A stretch of 64,000 bases of DNA from Coriobacteriaceae bacterium (GTDB lineage Bacteria > Actinomycetota > Coriobacteriia > Anaerosomatales > SLCP01), in the NCBI GenBank assembly GCA_003563465.1, contig PWVH01000129.1, positions 1 through 64,000 of the forward strand. The letters are read 5' to 3'. Positions 35,003 to 44,718 of this stretch are shown in pieces; position 1 is the stretch's first letter, and each line of letters opens with the position of its first letter. A program made the position numbers and the translations under genes. The notes under the pieces were generated by a model, which saw nothing but the letters and a program-made list of their open reading frames with translations, ran no database searches and had not been told where the DNA came from.

Positions 35003-35863
35003 TCACTCCCTCCTGAAGCGCCGGACGTTGGAGAGCATCATCGGCACGATGGCGAGCAGAAGCACGACAGCCACCGCGCTGGCTCTGCCGAAGTTGCCGA
35101 AGGTGAACATCTCCTTGAACATGCGATTCGCCAGAACATCCGTCGCGAAGTTGCCAAATGTCATCACGTAGACGAGGTCGAAGACCTTGAGCGAGTTGAT
35201 GATGAGAGTCACAGCGACCACTACTAGAACCGACCGCAGCATCGGGAGGATCACGTGCCAGAATATCTGGATCTCGTTGGCCCCGTCGACGCGAGCGGCC
35301 TCCAATACCTCGGCAGATATTCCTTTCAGACCAGCCGAGATGACCACCAATGCGAAGCCTGTCCACATCCAGATGCCTGCTGCGATGAGAGCGTAGTTGT
35401 TGACACTCGGGTTCGTAATCCAGGGAATGGGGTCGAAACCCAGCGCCGTGAAGGCGGCGTTGACGACTCCGGTCTGCTCGAACTGGGGCGGTCTGAAGAT
35501 ATACATGAAGCGCCAGATGACCGCCGCAGCAGTGAACGAGACAGCCATAGGAATGAAGATGATGGCCTTCGCGAGAGCCTCGTAGCGCACTTGATTCGAA
35601 AGAACCGCCAAGAGCAGCCCGAGTGCGACGGTGGTGGCAGTGAAGAGCACCAACCAAAGGAGGTTATTGCGGAAGACGGTTATCGTCTCGGGGTGGGTGA
35701 CGAGATAGACGTAGTTGTCCAATCCCACAAACGTCGACATGTCACGTCCGCTGAAGAAGCTCAGATAGACCGTGTTCACGACCGGATAGACCAAGAAGAC
35801 GCCGAGCAACACGAAGGCCGGCAGCACCCACAGCCAAGCGGCTGTGACCAGTCTGGTCCTCAT
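35003..35863 (-). CDS. Sugar ABC permease, MalF/AglF type
   Basis: This 286-residue protein has six helices and an EAA loop (VLEAARVDGANEIQIFWHVILPML). It starts about 110 bases after the binding-protein gene; a large hairpin fills this gap. The layout matches sugar importers such as the alpha-glucoside (AglEFGK) system. Confidence 0.9.
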   Translation of the reverse strand: MRTRLVTAAWLWVLPAFVLLGVFLVYPVVNTVYLSFFSGRDMSTFVGLDNYVYLVTHPETITVFRNNLLWLVLFTATTVALGLLLAVLSNQVRYEALAKAIIFIPMAVSFTAAAVIWRFMYIFRPPQFEQTGVVNAAFTALGFDPIPWITNPSVNNYALIAAGIWMWTGFALVVISAGLKGISAEVLEAARVDGANEIQIFWHVILPMLRSVLVVVAVTLIINSLKVFDLVYVMTFGNFATDVLANRMFKEMFTFGNFGRASAVAVVLLLAIVPMMLSNVRRFRRE

Positions 35864-35883
35864 CCGCCCCTCCTACACCGCTG

Positions 35884-35935
35884 ACCCGGCGGACGGGGCG
35901 ACCCTCAGATGCGGGCCGCCCCGGTTTCGCCGGGT
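35884..35935 (-). promoter_or_regulatory. Intergenic hairpin after the sugar-binding protein gene
   Basis: Outer arms ACCCGGCG/CGCCGGGT and inner arms CGGGGCG/CGCCCCG fold into one long hairpin. There is no T-run. Such hairpins often protect the 3' end of the abundant binding-protein mRNA or attenuate the permease genes. Confidence 0.6.
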
Positions 35936-35972
35936 CTCAGATAAGACCGGATCCTTGCGAAACGAACCTACC

Positions 35973-37286
35973 TCATTGCGCATATGCCTCAACAGCCACA
36001 GCCTCGATCTCTTCGAGGATGGCGTCGAGACGATCGGAATCCTGCAGGTAGTTCACAACACCCGTCCAGAACGCGTTCTGCACTTCAGAGGGCATCATGT
36101 CGCCGGCACCGAAACGGAAGATCTCCGACTCGGTGAGCTGTTCCGCAGCCTTCGCTGACAGCGGATCGGGATAGACCGACAGGTCGAGTGAACGGTTGGG
36201 TGACGAGTAGCCTCCGGCCTCAGCCCAAGGTATCCAAGCGTCAGCAGTGGCCAGATAATTCACGAGCGAGCGGGCAGAGGGAGTGTCGTTGAACATGACC
36301 ACGACGTCCGCGCCACCTGTAACCGCGCCCTCATAGGCCGGATCGATGTACGGGAACTTGAAGAAGTCGTAGTCCTCCTCTGGCACGAGGTCTGGGAACT
36401 GTGCTTCGATGAAACCCTGAGTGAATGCGCCGAGGAAGTACATATGCGCCTGAGGCGGATCCTCGAACGGCAGATAGGACGCATCTTCGAAGTTGATCGA
36501 CAGAATCGCGTCCGCGCCTCCGGGCACGTAGCCTTCAGTCAGCGCTGCTTGACCGAACTTCTCGAAAGCGGACTTGATTGCGGGATCGGTCCACGGAATC
36601 TCATGGTCGACCCACTGGTCGTAGACATCGGGCCCCGACTCGGCCAAAAGGATCTCCGCGATCCAGTCGGTCGCTGGCCAACCAGTGGCCCCGCCGCTCT
36701 CGATACCTATAGACCATGGCGCCACTCCATCAGTCAGCATCTGGTCGGAAAGCGCCATCAGCTCGTCCCAAGTCTCGGGGATCTCGTAACCTGCCTCGTC
36801 GAAGTTCTTGGGGCTGTGCCATACCGTGCTCTTAGTGGCGGCCTTGATGAACAGGCCGTACAGGTCGCCATCTACGGTGCCGAGATCGATCCAGGCATCG
36901 CCGTAGTCGTTCTCTATCTGGGACATGTCGAGAACATCGTCCAAAGCGAGAAGGTCGTCCGTCTGTGCGAAATCTGCAAGCAGAGCCGGGTTGGGCAGGA
37001 TCGCCAGATCCGGCGGGTTCCCTCCTGCGACTCTCGCTCTCAGGATCGCGGAGAGGTCCCGAGTGCCTTCGAACTCCATGGTGCCGCCGGTATCGGTCTC
37101 CCAACCTGCGACCACGTCTTCGAAGGCTTCGATCTCGCCGCCTCCCCAGACGCCCATGACTGTAACCGTGCCGATGGGGTCCTCGTCATCGACGACGGGC
37201 TCCGGCTCTTCCGCTGCACACGAAGCAAGCACGACTATCATCGCCAGCGAAAGGGCGAGGAGCGAGGTCTTTTTGAACCAGGCCAT
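35973..37286 (-). CDS. Sugar ABC substrate-binding lipoprotein (AglE-like)
   Basis: The protein of about 437 residues starts with a lysine-containing signal peptide and a lipobox LASC, so it is anchored as a lipoprotein. The rest is an extracellular solute-binding family 1 fold. Segments such as WPATDWIAEILLAESG and YINPDRS-like ends resemble alpha-glucoside binding proteins. ATG 37286 follows AAGGGGGATG; the longer frame was rejected. It is the first gene of the importer operon. The sugar is inferred only. Confidence 0.82.
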   Translation of the reverse strand: MAWFKKTSLLALSLAMIVVLASCAAEEPEPVVDDEDPIGTVTVMGVWGGGEIEAFEDVVAGWETDTGGTMEFEGTRDLSAILRARVAGGNPPDLAILPNPALLADFAQTDDLLALDDVLDMSQIENDYGDAWIDLGTVDGDLYGLFIKAATKSTVWHSPKNFDEAGYEIPETWDELMALSDQMLTDGVAPWSIGIESGGATGWPATDWIAEILLAESGPDVYDQWVDHEIPWTDPAIKSAFEKFGQAALTEGYVPGGADAILSINFEDASYLPFEDPPQAHMYFLGAFTQGFIEAQFPDLVPEEDYDFFKFPYIDPAYEGAVTGGADVVVMFNDTPSARSLVNYLATADAWIPWAEAGGYSSPNRSLDLSVYPDPLSAKAAEQLTESEIFRFGAGDMMPSEVQNAFWTGVVNYLQDSDRLDAILEEIEAVAVEAYAQ

Positions 37287-37434
37287 ATAGCATCCCCCTT
37301 TCATATCGGGATACAAACCACCAACCATGCCTGTCTTTTAATGTACCCGGCCGCCCGTCCATCGTACCGTGAAGATAGGAAAAGAGCACGTCACAGTGTC
37401 AAGCCTTGTCGATGACTCGTGCTGGAGCACAACC

Positions 37435-38802
37435 TCAGCGAGTCATCCCGCCGAAGAGCAGAGCACTCGCTATCGCGAAGTAGATCATCAGGCCGACGGC
37501 ATCGGTTATCGAAGTCACCAGCGGGCTCGAAGCTACCGTCGGATCGCGACCGAGGCGCACGAGTATGAAGGGCAGTAGGGTCCCGATAAGGTTGGCCGAG
37601 ATGACTATCGAAGCCATGGACAGACCCACGACCACCCCTACGACAGAATCGGCCCGGAGCAGGCCGAGGAGGAAGGCGCCCACGCCTAGAGTCAGGCCTA
37701 TAAGCACTCCTACGCCGACCTCTTTCAGAACAGTGCTGCGCCACTCCTTGACTTCGATGTCCTCCGTCACGAGCGCACGTACCACGAGCATCGAGGATTG
37801 AGACCCGGTGTTGCCACCGGTATCAGCCAGCAAGGGAATGAAGAAGGCCAGCGCGACTACCGAAGCCAGCACGCTCTCGTACGCGGCTATAACGCCCGAG
37901 GAGGCCAGGCTGAACACGAGCAATGCCATCAGCCACCCGACTCGTTTCCTATAGAGCCGAAACGAAGACAGGTCTCTGTAGCTTGCCCGCAAAGGGGAGA
38001 CCGAAGCCGTTCTGTGCACGTCCTCGGTGGCCTCTTCCTCGAAGACGTCAAAGATGTCGTCGGCCGTCACTATGCCGATCAGTATGCCGGCCGAATCGAC
38101 CACGGGAAGGGCCACAGTGTCGTAGCGACGCATCTGGCGCACGGCTTCCTCCCGGTCGTCGAACGCCAAAAGAGTCGCGAAAGGGGGCTGCATGATGTCT
38201 TCGACCGTCTTCCCTGGGTCGGCCAGGATGAGGCGTCTGAGCTCGCACACGGCTACGAGACGCCAGCCGCGATCCGCAACGTAGATGATGTCGATCGTCT
38301 CGGAATCCTTCCCGCGGCGGCGTAAGTGTTCTAGCGCCTCTTCGACCGACCAGTCTGGACCCACTGCCACGTAGTCCGGTGTGGCCAAGCGTCCGACGCT
38401 TTCCTCGGGATAGCCGAGGAAATGACGCACCTCCGCCAAGTCCTCATTGGATAGCAGGTTCAGCAGCTTCTGCGTCATCTCGCCAGGTAGCTCCTCGAAC
38501 AGGTCGGTCCGGTCATCGGGAGCAAGTGAGGCGAGCAGGTTCTTGGTCTCGGTGTCCGTGAGTGCGTGCAGTATCTCGTCACGTTCGTGACGAGTCAGGT
38601 CCGAGAAGACATCAGCAGCCTTCTGCCGCGGCAGAATCCGCATCAAAGCGGCACGCTCCGGGAGCGAAAGCTCGACCAGCAAGTCGGCGATCTCGGGCAC
38701 CGACATCGGCTCGAGAACACTGCGGGCTTCGCGAAGACGGCGAGCCCCCAGATGCTCGCGAATCGATGCTATCGTGAGTTCGTCTTGTTCGCGCACGGTC
38801 AT
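37435..38802 (-). CDS. mgtE: Magnesium transporter MgtE
   Basis: The 455-residue protein has the MgtE architecture: an N-terminal superhelical domain, two CBS domains (VGPDWSVEEALEHL, VEDIMQPPFATL, IVTADDIFDVFEEEA), and five C-terminal helices with the pore motif (ADTGGNTGSQSS). CBS and N domains gate the channel by Mg2+. I found no supportable Mg2+ riboswitch in the 184-base gap upstream, which is shared with the divergent reductase gene. Confidence 0.95.
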   Translation of the reverse strand: MTVREQDELTIASIREHLGARRLREARSVLEPMSVPEIADLLVELSLPERAALMRILPRQKAADVFSDLTRHERDEILHALTDTETKNLLASLAPDDRTDLFEELPGEMTQKLLNLLSNEDLAEVRHFLGYPEESVGRLATPDYVAVGPDWSVEEALEHLRRRGKDSETIDIIYVADRGWRLVAVCELRRLILADPGKTVEDIMQPPFATLLAFDDREEAVRQMRRYDTVALPVVDSAGILIGIVTADDIFDVFEEEATEDVHRTASVSPLRASYRDLSSFRLYRKRVGWLMALLVFSLASSGVIAAYESVLASVVALAFFIPLLADTGGNTGSQSSMLVVRALVTEDIEVKEWRSTVLKEVGVGVLIGLTLGVGAFLLGLLRADSVVGVVVGLSMASIVISANLIGTLLPFILVRLGRDPTVASSPLVTSITDAVGLMIYFAIASALLFGGMTR

Positions 38803-38986
38803 GCGTCAGCTCCAAGTCGGCCCGCTTCAGGCCTCAAGATTAGATCATCTGGCCTAGTAAGCGTCGCCCCCTACTTTCAGAGAGCTATGTCGATACCTTC
38901 GAAGGGTGGCGCTATCATTATCCTTCTAAACCTTTTCAGACAGGGTAACAACTACCGCAAGAGTCGTTGGGCCGAAGGGATGATCG

Positions 38987-39925
38987 ATGGCGACAGCCAC
39001 AGAACCGCAAGACGTCTACGACGTGCTGATCGTAGGGGCCGGTCCGGCGGGCCTGACTGCCGGAATGTACTGCGCGCGCCAGGGACTGACTACTGCTGTA
39101 GTGGCTGGTGAGGTCGGCGGCCAAGCGGCATGGGCGGGCACGATCGAGAACTACCTGGGTTGGCAAGCTGTGACAGGACCCGAACTCGTAGGGCGCTTTC
39201 GCGAACACGTGTCCCAGTTCGATGTCGTCTGCTTCGAAGGACAGCTCGTGAATGCGATAGTTCCTACTGAAGACGTCCGTTTCGAAGTCTACACTCGTGA
39301 GGGCACGGTGCTATCGGCCAGGACGGTCATCGTCGCGACCGGGAAAGCCCCGAACCGGCTCTCGGTACCCGGCGAGACAGAACTCATCGGAAAGGGAGTT
39401 TCTTACTGCGCCACTTGTGACGCGGCGTTCTTCGTCGGGTCCGACGTAGCGGTAGTGGGTCCAGGAGAATCCGCGGCTGATGCGGCCCTGCAGCTCTCAA
39501 AGCTGGGCGCACATCCCATTCTGATGTCCGAACGCGCGCTCAAGGTGGAAGAGGCCGTGCTCGCCGCTTTAGAGCGCGACGAGAAGGTGACGATACGCAC
39601 CGGCGTGAAAGTCCTCGGCATAGAGGGAGCCGACGCTGTCACAGGCATCAGGATACGCAACACCGATTCGAATACCGAGGAGACCTTGTCTGTCAGCGGT
39701 GTGTTCATAGAGACAGGTGCGATCGCCGCGACTGAGTTCACGGGCGGCCTCGTCGAGACGAACGAAAAGGGCGAGGTCATCGTGGACAAGCGGTGTGCTA
39801 CGAGTCATCAGGGCATCTACGCTGCCGGAGACGTGACCGACGGCCTGGGCAAACAGGTCATCATCGCCGCAGGTGAGGGTGCTCGCGCAGGTGTGGCAGT
39901 GGGCCAAGACCTGAAACGCCGGTGA
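38987..39925 (+). CDS. trxB: Thioredoxin reductase-like FAD protein
   Basis: The 312-residue flavoprotein has GAGPAG at residues 17-22 (FAD), the redox motif CATC at 141-144, GPGESAADAALQL (NAD(P)H binding, GxGxSA pattern), and GIYAAGDVTDGLGKQVIIAAGEGA at the end. It reduces thioredoxin or a similar protein. The NADPH-type basic residues are not obvious, so a ferredoxin- or NADH-dependent form is possible. It is divergent from mgtE. Confidence 0.88.
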   Translation: MATATEPQDVYDVLIVGAGPAGLTAGMYCARQGLTTAVVAGEVGGQAAWAGTIENYLGWQAVTGPELVGRFREHVSQFDVVCFEGQLVNAIVPTEDVRFEVYTREGTVLSARTVIVATGKAPNRLSVPGETELIGKGVSYCATCDAAFFVGSDVAVVGPGESAADAALQLSKLGAHPILMSERALKVEEAVLAALERDEKVTIRTGVKVLGIEGADAVTGIRIRNTDSNTEETLSVSGVFIETGAIAATEFTGGLVETNEKGEVIVDKRCATSHQGIYAAGDVTDGLGKQVIIAAGEGARAGVAVGQDLKRR

Positions 39926-39931
39926 ACAGCG

Positions 39932-40756
39932 GTGCGAGGTTATCTTCCGATCGGCGCATTCCTGATTCTCGCTGCGGTTCTTGGCGGTTGGTGGCTCGCA
40001 ACAGGAGGTCTTCCGCCCCCTGATGCGCCACCTTCGTGGCTGGAAAGCGCCCGAATCGCTCATCGCGGCCTCCATACAGACGACGCACGGCGGCCCGAGA
40101 ATTCGCTTGCCGCTTTTGGGGCGGCGGTCCAACAAGGCTACCCTATCGAGCTGGACGTCCACCTGACGGCCGACGGTGTCGTGGTGGTGCTGCACGACAA
40201 CACATTGGAGCGGATGACCGGAGATCCACGACGTGTTGCCGAAATCGAACTAGGCGAGCTACGCGAATTGCGACTTCTCGGAACGGATGAGCGCGTGCCC
40301 ACTCTGCGTGAAGTACTCGATCTCGTTGACGGCGCCGTGCCATTGCTCGTCGAAGTCAAGAACCCTAGTGATACGGTAGGGCCTCTGGAGAACGCAGTCG
40401 TAGATGAGCTCAAGGACTACCGGGGAGAGGTCGCGATACAGTCGTTCAACCCGTTCTCCCTGGCGGCAGTCCGCGATGCGGCGCCGGAGATTCCGCGTGG
40501 ACAGCTATCCGGAAGCTTCGAGGGCGAGGACCTCGCGTTGCATGAGGTGTTCGTCTTGCGCAACCTGCTCATGAACTGGAAGAGCCGTCCCGTCTTCATC
40601 GCATACGAGCTGGATGCGCTTCCCACATGGGGAACGACTCTGCAGCGTACGAGAGGGTGGCTGCTATTGGGCTGGACCGCCACCAGCCCTGAAGAGCTCG
40701 CTCGCGCCGACGAACTCTGCGATGGCGTGATCTTCGACCCCGGGACCTTGGAGTGA
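39932..40756 (+). CDS. Glycerophosphodiester phosphodiesterase
   Basis: The 274-residue protein begins with a hydrophobic segment (about residues 5-24), probably a membrane anchor or signal, then the GDPD motifs IAHRGL, RRPENSLAAF, ELDVHLTADG and LHDNTLERMTG. It should cleave glycerophosphodiesters to glycerol 3-phosphate. The start is a GTG six bases after the reductase stop. It ends 11 bases from the convergent livF stop. Confidence 0.88.
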   Translation: MRGYLPIGAFLILAAVLGGWWLATGGLPPPDAPPSWLESARIAHRGLHTDDARRPENSLAAFGAAVQQGYPIELDVHLTADGVVVVLHDNTLERMTGDPRRVAEIELGELRELRLLGTDERVPTLREVLDLVDGAVPLLVEVKNPSDTVGPLENAVVDELKDYRGEVAIQSFNPFSLAAVRDAAPEIPRGQLSGSFEGEDLALHEVFVLRNLLMNWKSRPVFIAYELDALPTWGTTLQRTRGWLLLGWTATSPEELARADELCDGVIFDPGTLE

Positions 40757-40766
40757 CAGTGGCAGA

Positions 40767-41495
40767 CTACATCTCGCCCAGGTAGGCTCGGCGCAGCTCC
40801 TCGTTCGCGAGAAGGTCCTTCGCGTCGCCTTCTATCACGACGCGACCAGTCTGAAGCACGTAGCCCCGATTCGCGATCGAGAGCGCAGCGTGTGCATTCT
40901 GCTCCACCACGAAGATGGTGACACCCTGTTCGTTGATCGCCTGAATGATCTCGAATGCCTGTTCTACGAGCGCAGGCGCGAGTCCCATGGACGGTTCGTC
41001 CATGATCACGAGCCTCGGCTTGGACATCAACGCCCGGCCAAAGGCAACCATCTGCTGCTCACCGCCGGACAGCGTGCCCGCCCGTTGTGTACGACGCTCG
41101 TGCACTTTCGGGAAGAACTCGAAGACCCGCTCGAGGTCCTCGGCGATGCCCTGTTTGTCCGAGCGTGTGTAGGCACCCATCTCCAGATTCTCCAACACTG
41201 TGAGATGCGGGAACAGTCGGCGATTCTCTGGTACCGTCGCGATGCCACGTTTGATGCGCTCGGAAGTCCGTACGTTGTTGACGACCTTCCCGTCGAAGAG
41301 CACATCGCCTGTCGTCGGGCGCACGATGCCGAGAACGGTCTTCATAGTGGTCGACTTGCCCGAGGCGTTGCCACCCAGCAGGCACACGATCTCGCCTTCG
41401 TTCACTCTGCAGTCGATACTCTTGAGCACCTCGATCCGCCCGTAGTGGGTGTGGACCTTCCGGAACTCAAGCAATGCTCGCGGCGCGCTTTCCAA
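40767..41495 (-). CDS. livF: Branched-chain amino acid ABC ATPase LivF
   Basis: This 242-residue ATPase has Walker A (GGNASGKSTTMK), the LSGGEQQMVAFGRAL signature, and Walker B (PRLVIMDEPSMGLAP), typical of LivF. It starts at a TTG with GGAGG six bases upstream, inside the end of livG, overlapping by 29 bases. Confidence 0.93.
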   Translation of the reverse strand: MESAPRALLEFRKVHTHYGRIEVLKSIDCRVNEGEIVCLLGGNASGKSTTMKTVLGIVRPTTGDVLFDGKVVNNVRTSERIKRGIATVPENRRLFPHLTVLENLEMGAYTRSDKQGIAEDLERVFEFFPKVHERRTQRAGTLSGGEQQMVAFGRALMSKPRLVIMDEPSMGLAPALVEQAFEIIQAINEQGVTIFVVEQNAHAALSIANRGYVLQTGRVVIEGDAKDLLANEELRRAYLGEM

Positions 41496-42252
41496 GGTAA
41501 GCCTCCACCACTAAGGGATCCTTGGCCACGACGTCTGGTATGCCCTCGGCGATCTTCTCGCCATGGTCCATGACGATGACACGGTCAGAGGCTCCCATAA
41601 TCACTTTCATGTCGTGCTCGATCAGCAAGATCGTGCGTCCGGCTTCGCGCAGATCGCGGATCTGATGCATCAACTCCATGGTTTCGGCAGGGTTCATGCC
41701 TGCTACTGGCTCGTCTAGGAGCAACAACTTGGGGTCAGAGGCGAGCGCTCTCGCTATCTCGAGACGCCTACGGTTCGCGTAGGACAGCGCTTGGGCTGGC
41801 TGGCCCTGACGGCCTTCAGAGAAACGTCCTGGGAACAGCGCGAGTATCTCCTTGGCCTTCGCCTTCGCCTTCCGCTCCTCCTTGACAACAGAGGGAAGCC
41901 TCAGTATCGCCGAGAACACCCCGGTGCGCATACGGCCGTGCATACCCACCAAGACGTTCTCGAGTACGGTCATGCTCGAGAACAACCTGAGCAGCTGGAA
42001 GGTCCTTGCGATACCGAGCCCTTGCACCTGATCCGGGCGCAGACCGACCACGCTCTGGCCCTCGTAGAGGATGTCACCGTAGTCAGGCTGGTAGATTCCC
42101 GTGATCAGATTGAAAGCGGTGGTCTTGCCCGAGCCGTTCGGGCCGATGATGCTGACGATCTCTCCACGGTCTACCGTGAAGCTCAGATTCTTGACAGCGC
42201 TGAGACCCCCGAAGGTCTTGGTCACGTTCTTGAACTCAAGGATCGGAGTCAC
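41467..42252 (-). CDS. livG: Branched-chain amino acid ABC ATPase LivG
   Basis: The 261-residue ATPase has Walker A (GPNGSGKTTAFN), ALSYANRRRLEIARAL as its signature region and Walker B (PKLLLLDEPVAGMNP). The long helical insertion after Walker A (LRLPSVVKEERKAKAKAKE) is typical of LivG. The signature is LSYANRRRLE, a family-normal variant of LSGGQ. It begins at a GTG eight bases after livM. Confidence 0.93.
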   Translation of the reverse strand: MTPILEFKNVTKTFGGLSAVKNLSFTVDRGEIVSIIGPNGSGKTTAFNLITGIYQPDYGDILYEGQSVVGLRPDQVQGLGIARTFQLLRLFSSMTVLENVLVGMHGRMRTGVFSAILRLPSVVKEERKAKAKAKEILALFPGRFSEGRQGQPAQALSYANRRRLEIARALASDPKLLLLDEPVAGMNPAETMELMHQIRDLREAGRTILLIEHDMKVIMGASDRVIVMDHGEKIAEGIPDVVAKDPLVVEAYLGKRAASIA

Positions 42253-42259
42253 TACGGTG

Positions 42260-43414
42260 TCACACCTCCAAGTCCTGCTTGCCCTCTTCGATATCGAAAA
42301 GGGTCTGCAAGGTGTGTTCCTGCTCGCGAGGATCCTCCTGATGCACTTCGCGACGCCATAGCGCGTCGGGTATCAGACCTTCGGGCCTGAAGATGACCAT
42401 GACGACGATGACGAGGCCGACGATCAGCATCCTGTACTGATCGAAGTCTAAGAAGAACGTTCGCAGGAAATCCGGCCATCCTGCCATGAAGTCTCGACCG
42501 AAAATCGCCGGAAGCCATGAGGAAAAGGACTGGCGAGTGAACTCCGGCAGAGAGTCGAGCACGACGGCACCCAGCACTGCACCAGGGATCGATCCCAGGC
42601 CTCCAAGCACAATCATGCAGACGATGATGACCGACTGCATGAAAACGAAGTACGTAGGGTTGATGAACTGCTGATAATAGGCGAAAAGCGATCCCGCCAC
42701 ACCGGCTATGGCTGCACTGATGACGAGTGCGACCATCTTGGCACGCATCCCGTGTATCCCCGCAGCTTCGGCGGCGATTTCATCTTCCCGCAGCGCGTTC
42801 CACGCTCTCCCCACTCGCGAGTTCTTCAAGTTCGCCACAAGCAGCACTGCAAGGACGACGAACACCAGGATGAGGTAATAGAACTCGATCGGCCGCTCCA
42901 CCAGATACCCGAAGACGGTGGGCCGGTAGATTCCTGGGATGCCGCCAGGTCCGTTCGTCACGCTCTCCCAATTGTTGAACGTATACCGTGTGACCTCACC
43001 GAATGCCAGCGTCACGATAGCAAGGTAATCACCTCGTAACCGTAAGCTCGGCAACCCCACGAGATAGCCTGCTAGCATCGCCAGTCCGGCACTCATGACC
43101 AGAAGAGGCCAGAATGGGACCTCGAATCCGAAGCGAGGCGAACTGAACAAGGCGGTCGTGTACGCACCTATCGCGAAGAACGCTATGTAGCCGAGATTCA
43201 GCATCCCTGTCTCGCCCATGATCAGATTCAGGCCCACGGCAAGCAGGACGTACACCAGTGCACGTGTGCCGACACGAATCCATACGGTCTGGATAACCCC
43301 ATACTCGACCAGCAGGGGGAATGCTGCCGCCGCCAGCAATGCGGCGAGCGCCAGCATCCATCTGGGGATCCACGGAAGAGCAGGCGCATTCGATGTGTTG
43401 CGTATCCGGCTCAT
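42260..43414 (-). CDS. livM: Branched-chain amino acid ABC permease LivM
   Basis: The product of about 384 residues has eight or more helices and motifs of LivM: LNLIMGETGMLNLGYIAFFAIGAY, SLRLRGDYLAIVTLAFGE, and GRAWNALREDEIAAEAAGI (EAA-type loop). The ATG at 43414 is two bases after the livH stop; a longer in-frame stretch upstream overlaps livH and was rejected. The last 40 residues are polar. Confidence 0.92.
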   Translation of the reverse strand: MSRIRNTSNAPALPWIPRWMLALAALLAAAAFPLLVEYGVIQTVWIRVGTRALVYVLLAVGLNLIMGETGMLNLGYIAFFAIGAYTTALFSSPRFGFEVPFWPLLVMSAGLAMLAGYLVGLPSLRLRGDYLAIVTLAFGEVTRYTFNNWESVTNGPGGIPGIYRPTVFGYLVERPIEFYYLILVFVVLAVLLVANLKNSRVGRAWNALREDEIAAEAAGIHGMRAKMVALVISAAIAGVAGSLFAYYQQFINPTYFVFMQSVIIVCMIVLGGLGSIPGAVLGAVVLDSLPEFTRQSFSSWLPAIFGRDFMAGWPDFLRTFFLDFDQYRMLIVGLVIVVMVIFRPEGLIPDALWRREVHQEDPREQEHTLQTLFDIEEGKQDLEV

Positions 43415-43416
43415 GC

Positions 43417-44631
43417 TCAGACCTTCTCCTGGATATGCTCGCCTAGGATGCCTGACGGACGGAACATAAGCACCAGCATCAACACTATGAAAGAAATCGC
43501 ATGTTGCCATTTCGACGAGAACTGATAACCGGCGTTGAGCACGAAGGCCACCAGCATCCCCGATAGAAACACGTTCCCGAGCGTAAGGCGGACAGCGTGT
43601 CTGGCAGTCAGGCGCAAGACGGCATCGCGCCGCTCGGTGAGCACTGTCTTCACTGCGTGGTACGGAGCCAGGCGGTATAGGCGCAAGATGCGCTCGCGAT
43701 ACTCTTCGGCACGACCATCGGCAGCCAGAATCGCGATCCGTTTGTTCGGCGCTCTCCACAACTGTATGTAGAGACCCACCGCCAGCCCCACAGCGACCAG
43801 ACCAGCGAGCCAACCCAGTGTCAGCCCGACACCGTAGTTCTCGACCAAGCCCAAGACGAGCGCGCCGGTCACCGCACCGGGGATATTTCCTATGCCGCCC
43901 AGCACCGCCGCTGTGAAGGCCTTGAGCCCATAAAGAAACCCTGTGTCGAACTTGAGCGAGCCATAGTACATCGCCACCAGCACGCCACCCACTGCAGCGA
44001 GCGCAGAACCGACCACGAACGTGAAGGAAATGGTGCGGTTCGTCTCGATTCCCATCATCTCGGCGGCCTCGCGATCCTGCGATGTAGCTCGCATGGCCTT
44101 GCCGATGCGGGTGGCCTTCAGGAGATAGGTGAGGCCAACCATCAGCATTATCGACAGTACGATTATCCCGATGGCCAGCACCCGCACTCTGACGCCCATC
44201 AGACTCACGAACCCGCTCGGTATCACAGCCGTCGGCATGATCACCGGTTGAGAGCCGAAGATCACGATGACCATATTCTGCAGGAATATCGAGGCGCCAA
44301 TCGCCGACAGAAGAGGGATGATTCGCGAAGCACCGCGCAACGGTCTGTAAGCCACCCGTTCCAGAAGCCAGCCCAACCCTGCTGTCAACACCACGGAAAT
44401 AGCGAATCCAGCGGCCAGATAGAGGACCTTCGCGTACAGAGGCGTGCCGTCATCCACGCCCACCCAGATAAGGAAGGTGGCTCCGATGAAGCCTCCGATA
44501 GTGAATACCTCGCCATGTGCGAAGTTGATGAACTCCAGTACGCCGTAGACCATCGTATACCCGAGCGCAATCAGCGCGTAGATCATCCCGAGCGTCAGGC
44601 CTCCGACAGTGAGGCTGAGAAGGTGGTCCAG
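43417..44631 (-). CDS. livH: Branched-chain amino acid ABC permease LivH, noncanonical start
   Basis: From ATG 44586 the protein is 389 residues with LivH motifs (YALIALGYTMVYGVLEFINFAHGE, GKAMRATSQDREAAEMMG). Coding similarity, however, continues upstream in frame: DHLLSLTVGGLTLGM precedes that ATG, matching the first helix of the family. No ATG, GTG or TTG lies in frame before an upstream stop. A CTG at 44631 is 10 bases from AGGAG, while an ATG at 44638 with better spacing is one base out of frame. I give the CTG as the start; a one-base indel in the sequence is equally possible. The C-terminal 100 residues after TYRLAPYH are longer than usual. Confidence 0.8.
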   Translation of the reverse strand: MDHLLSLTVGGLTLGMIYALIALGYTMVYGVLEFINFAHGEVFTIGGFIGATFLIWVGVDDGTPLYAKVLYLAAGFAISVVLTAGLGWLLERVAYRPLRGASRIIPLLSAIGASIFLQNMVIVIFGSQPVIMPTAVIPSGFVSLMGVRVRVLAIGIIVLSIMLMVGLTYLLKATRIGKAMRATSQDREAAEMMGIETNRTISFTFVVGSALAAVGGVLVAMYYGSLKFDTGFLYGLKAFTAAVLGGIGNIPGAVTGALVLGLVENYGVGLTLGWLAGLVAVGLAVGLYIQLWRAPNKRIAILAADGRAEEYRERILRLYRLAPYHAVKTVLTERRDAVLRLTARHAVRLTLGNVFLSGMLVAFVLNAGYQFSSKWQHAISFIVLMLVLMFRPSGILGEHIQEKV

Positions 44632-44718
44632 TGTCCATCGACTCCTTTCGGGATATCCTCACCCGGCTAACCCGGGTTTCAAATCGTCACGTAACCTATC
44701 ACATCGATGCGCACAGTA

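Noticed and set aside
38803..38986. Mg2+ riboswitch (M-box or ykoK) before mgtE
   Set aside because: Gap is too short and lacks the conserved core; hexamers resembling a promoter are weak.
43415..43813. Upstream extension of livM
   Set aside because: It lies inside livH in another frame; ATG 43414 directly after the livH stop is the expected start.
44450..44662. Short frame starting at the ATG at 44638
   Set aside because: It reads an Arg-rich shadow of livH with no helix; the livH frame carries the family motifs. Its well-placed ATG is noted in the livH start finding.
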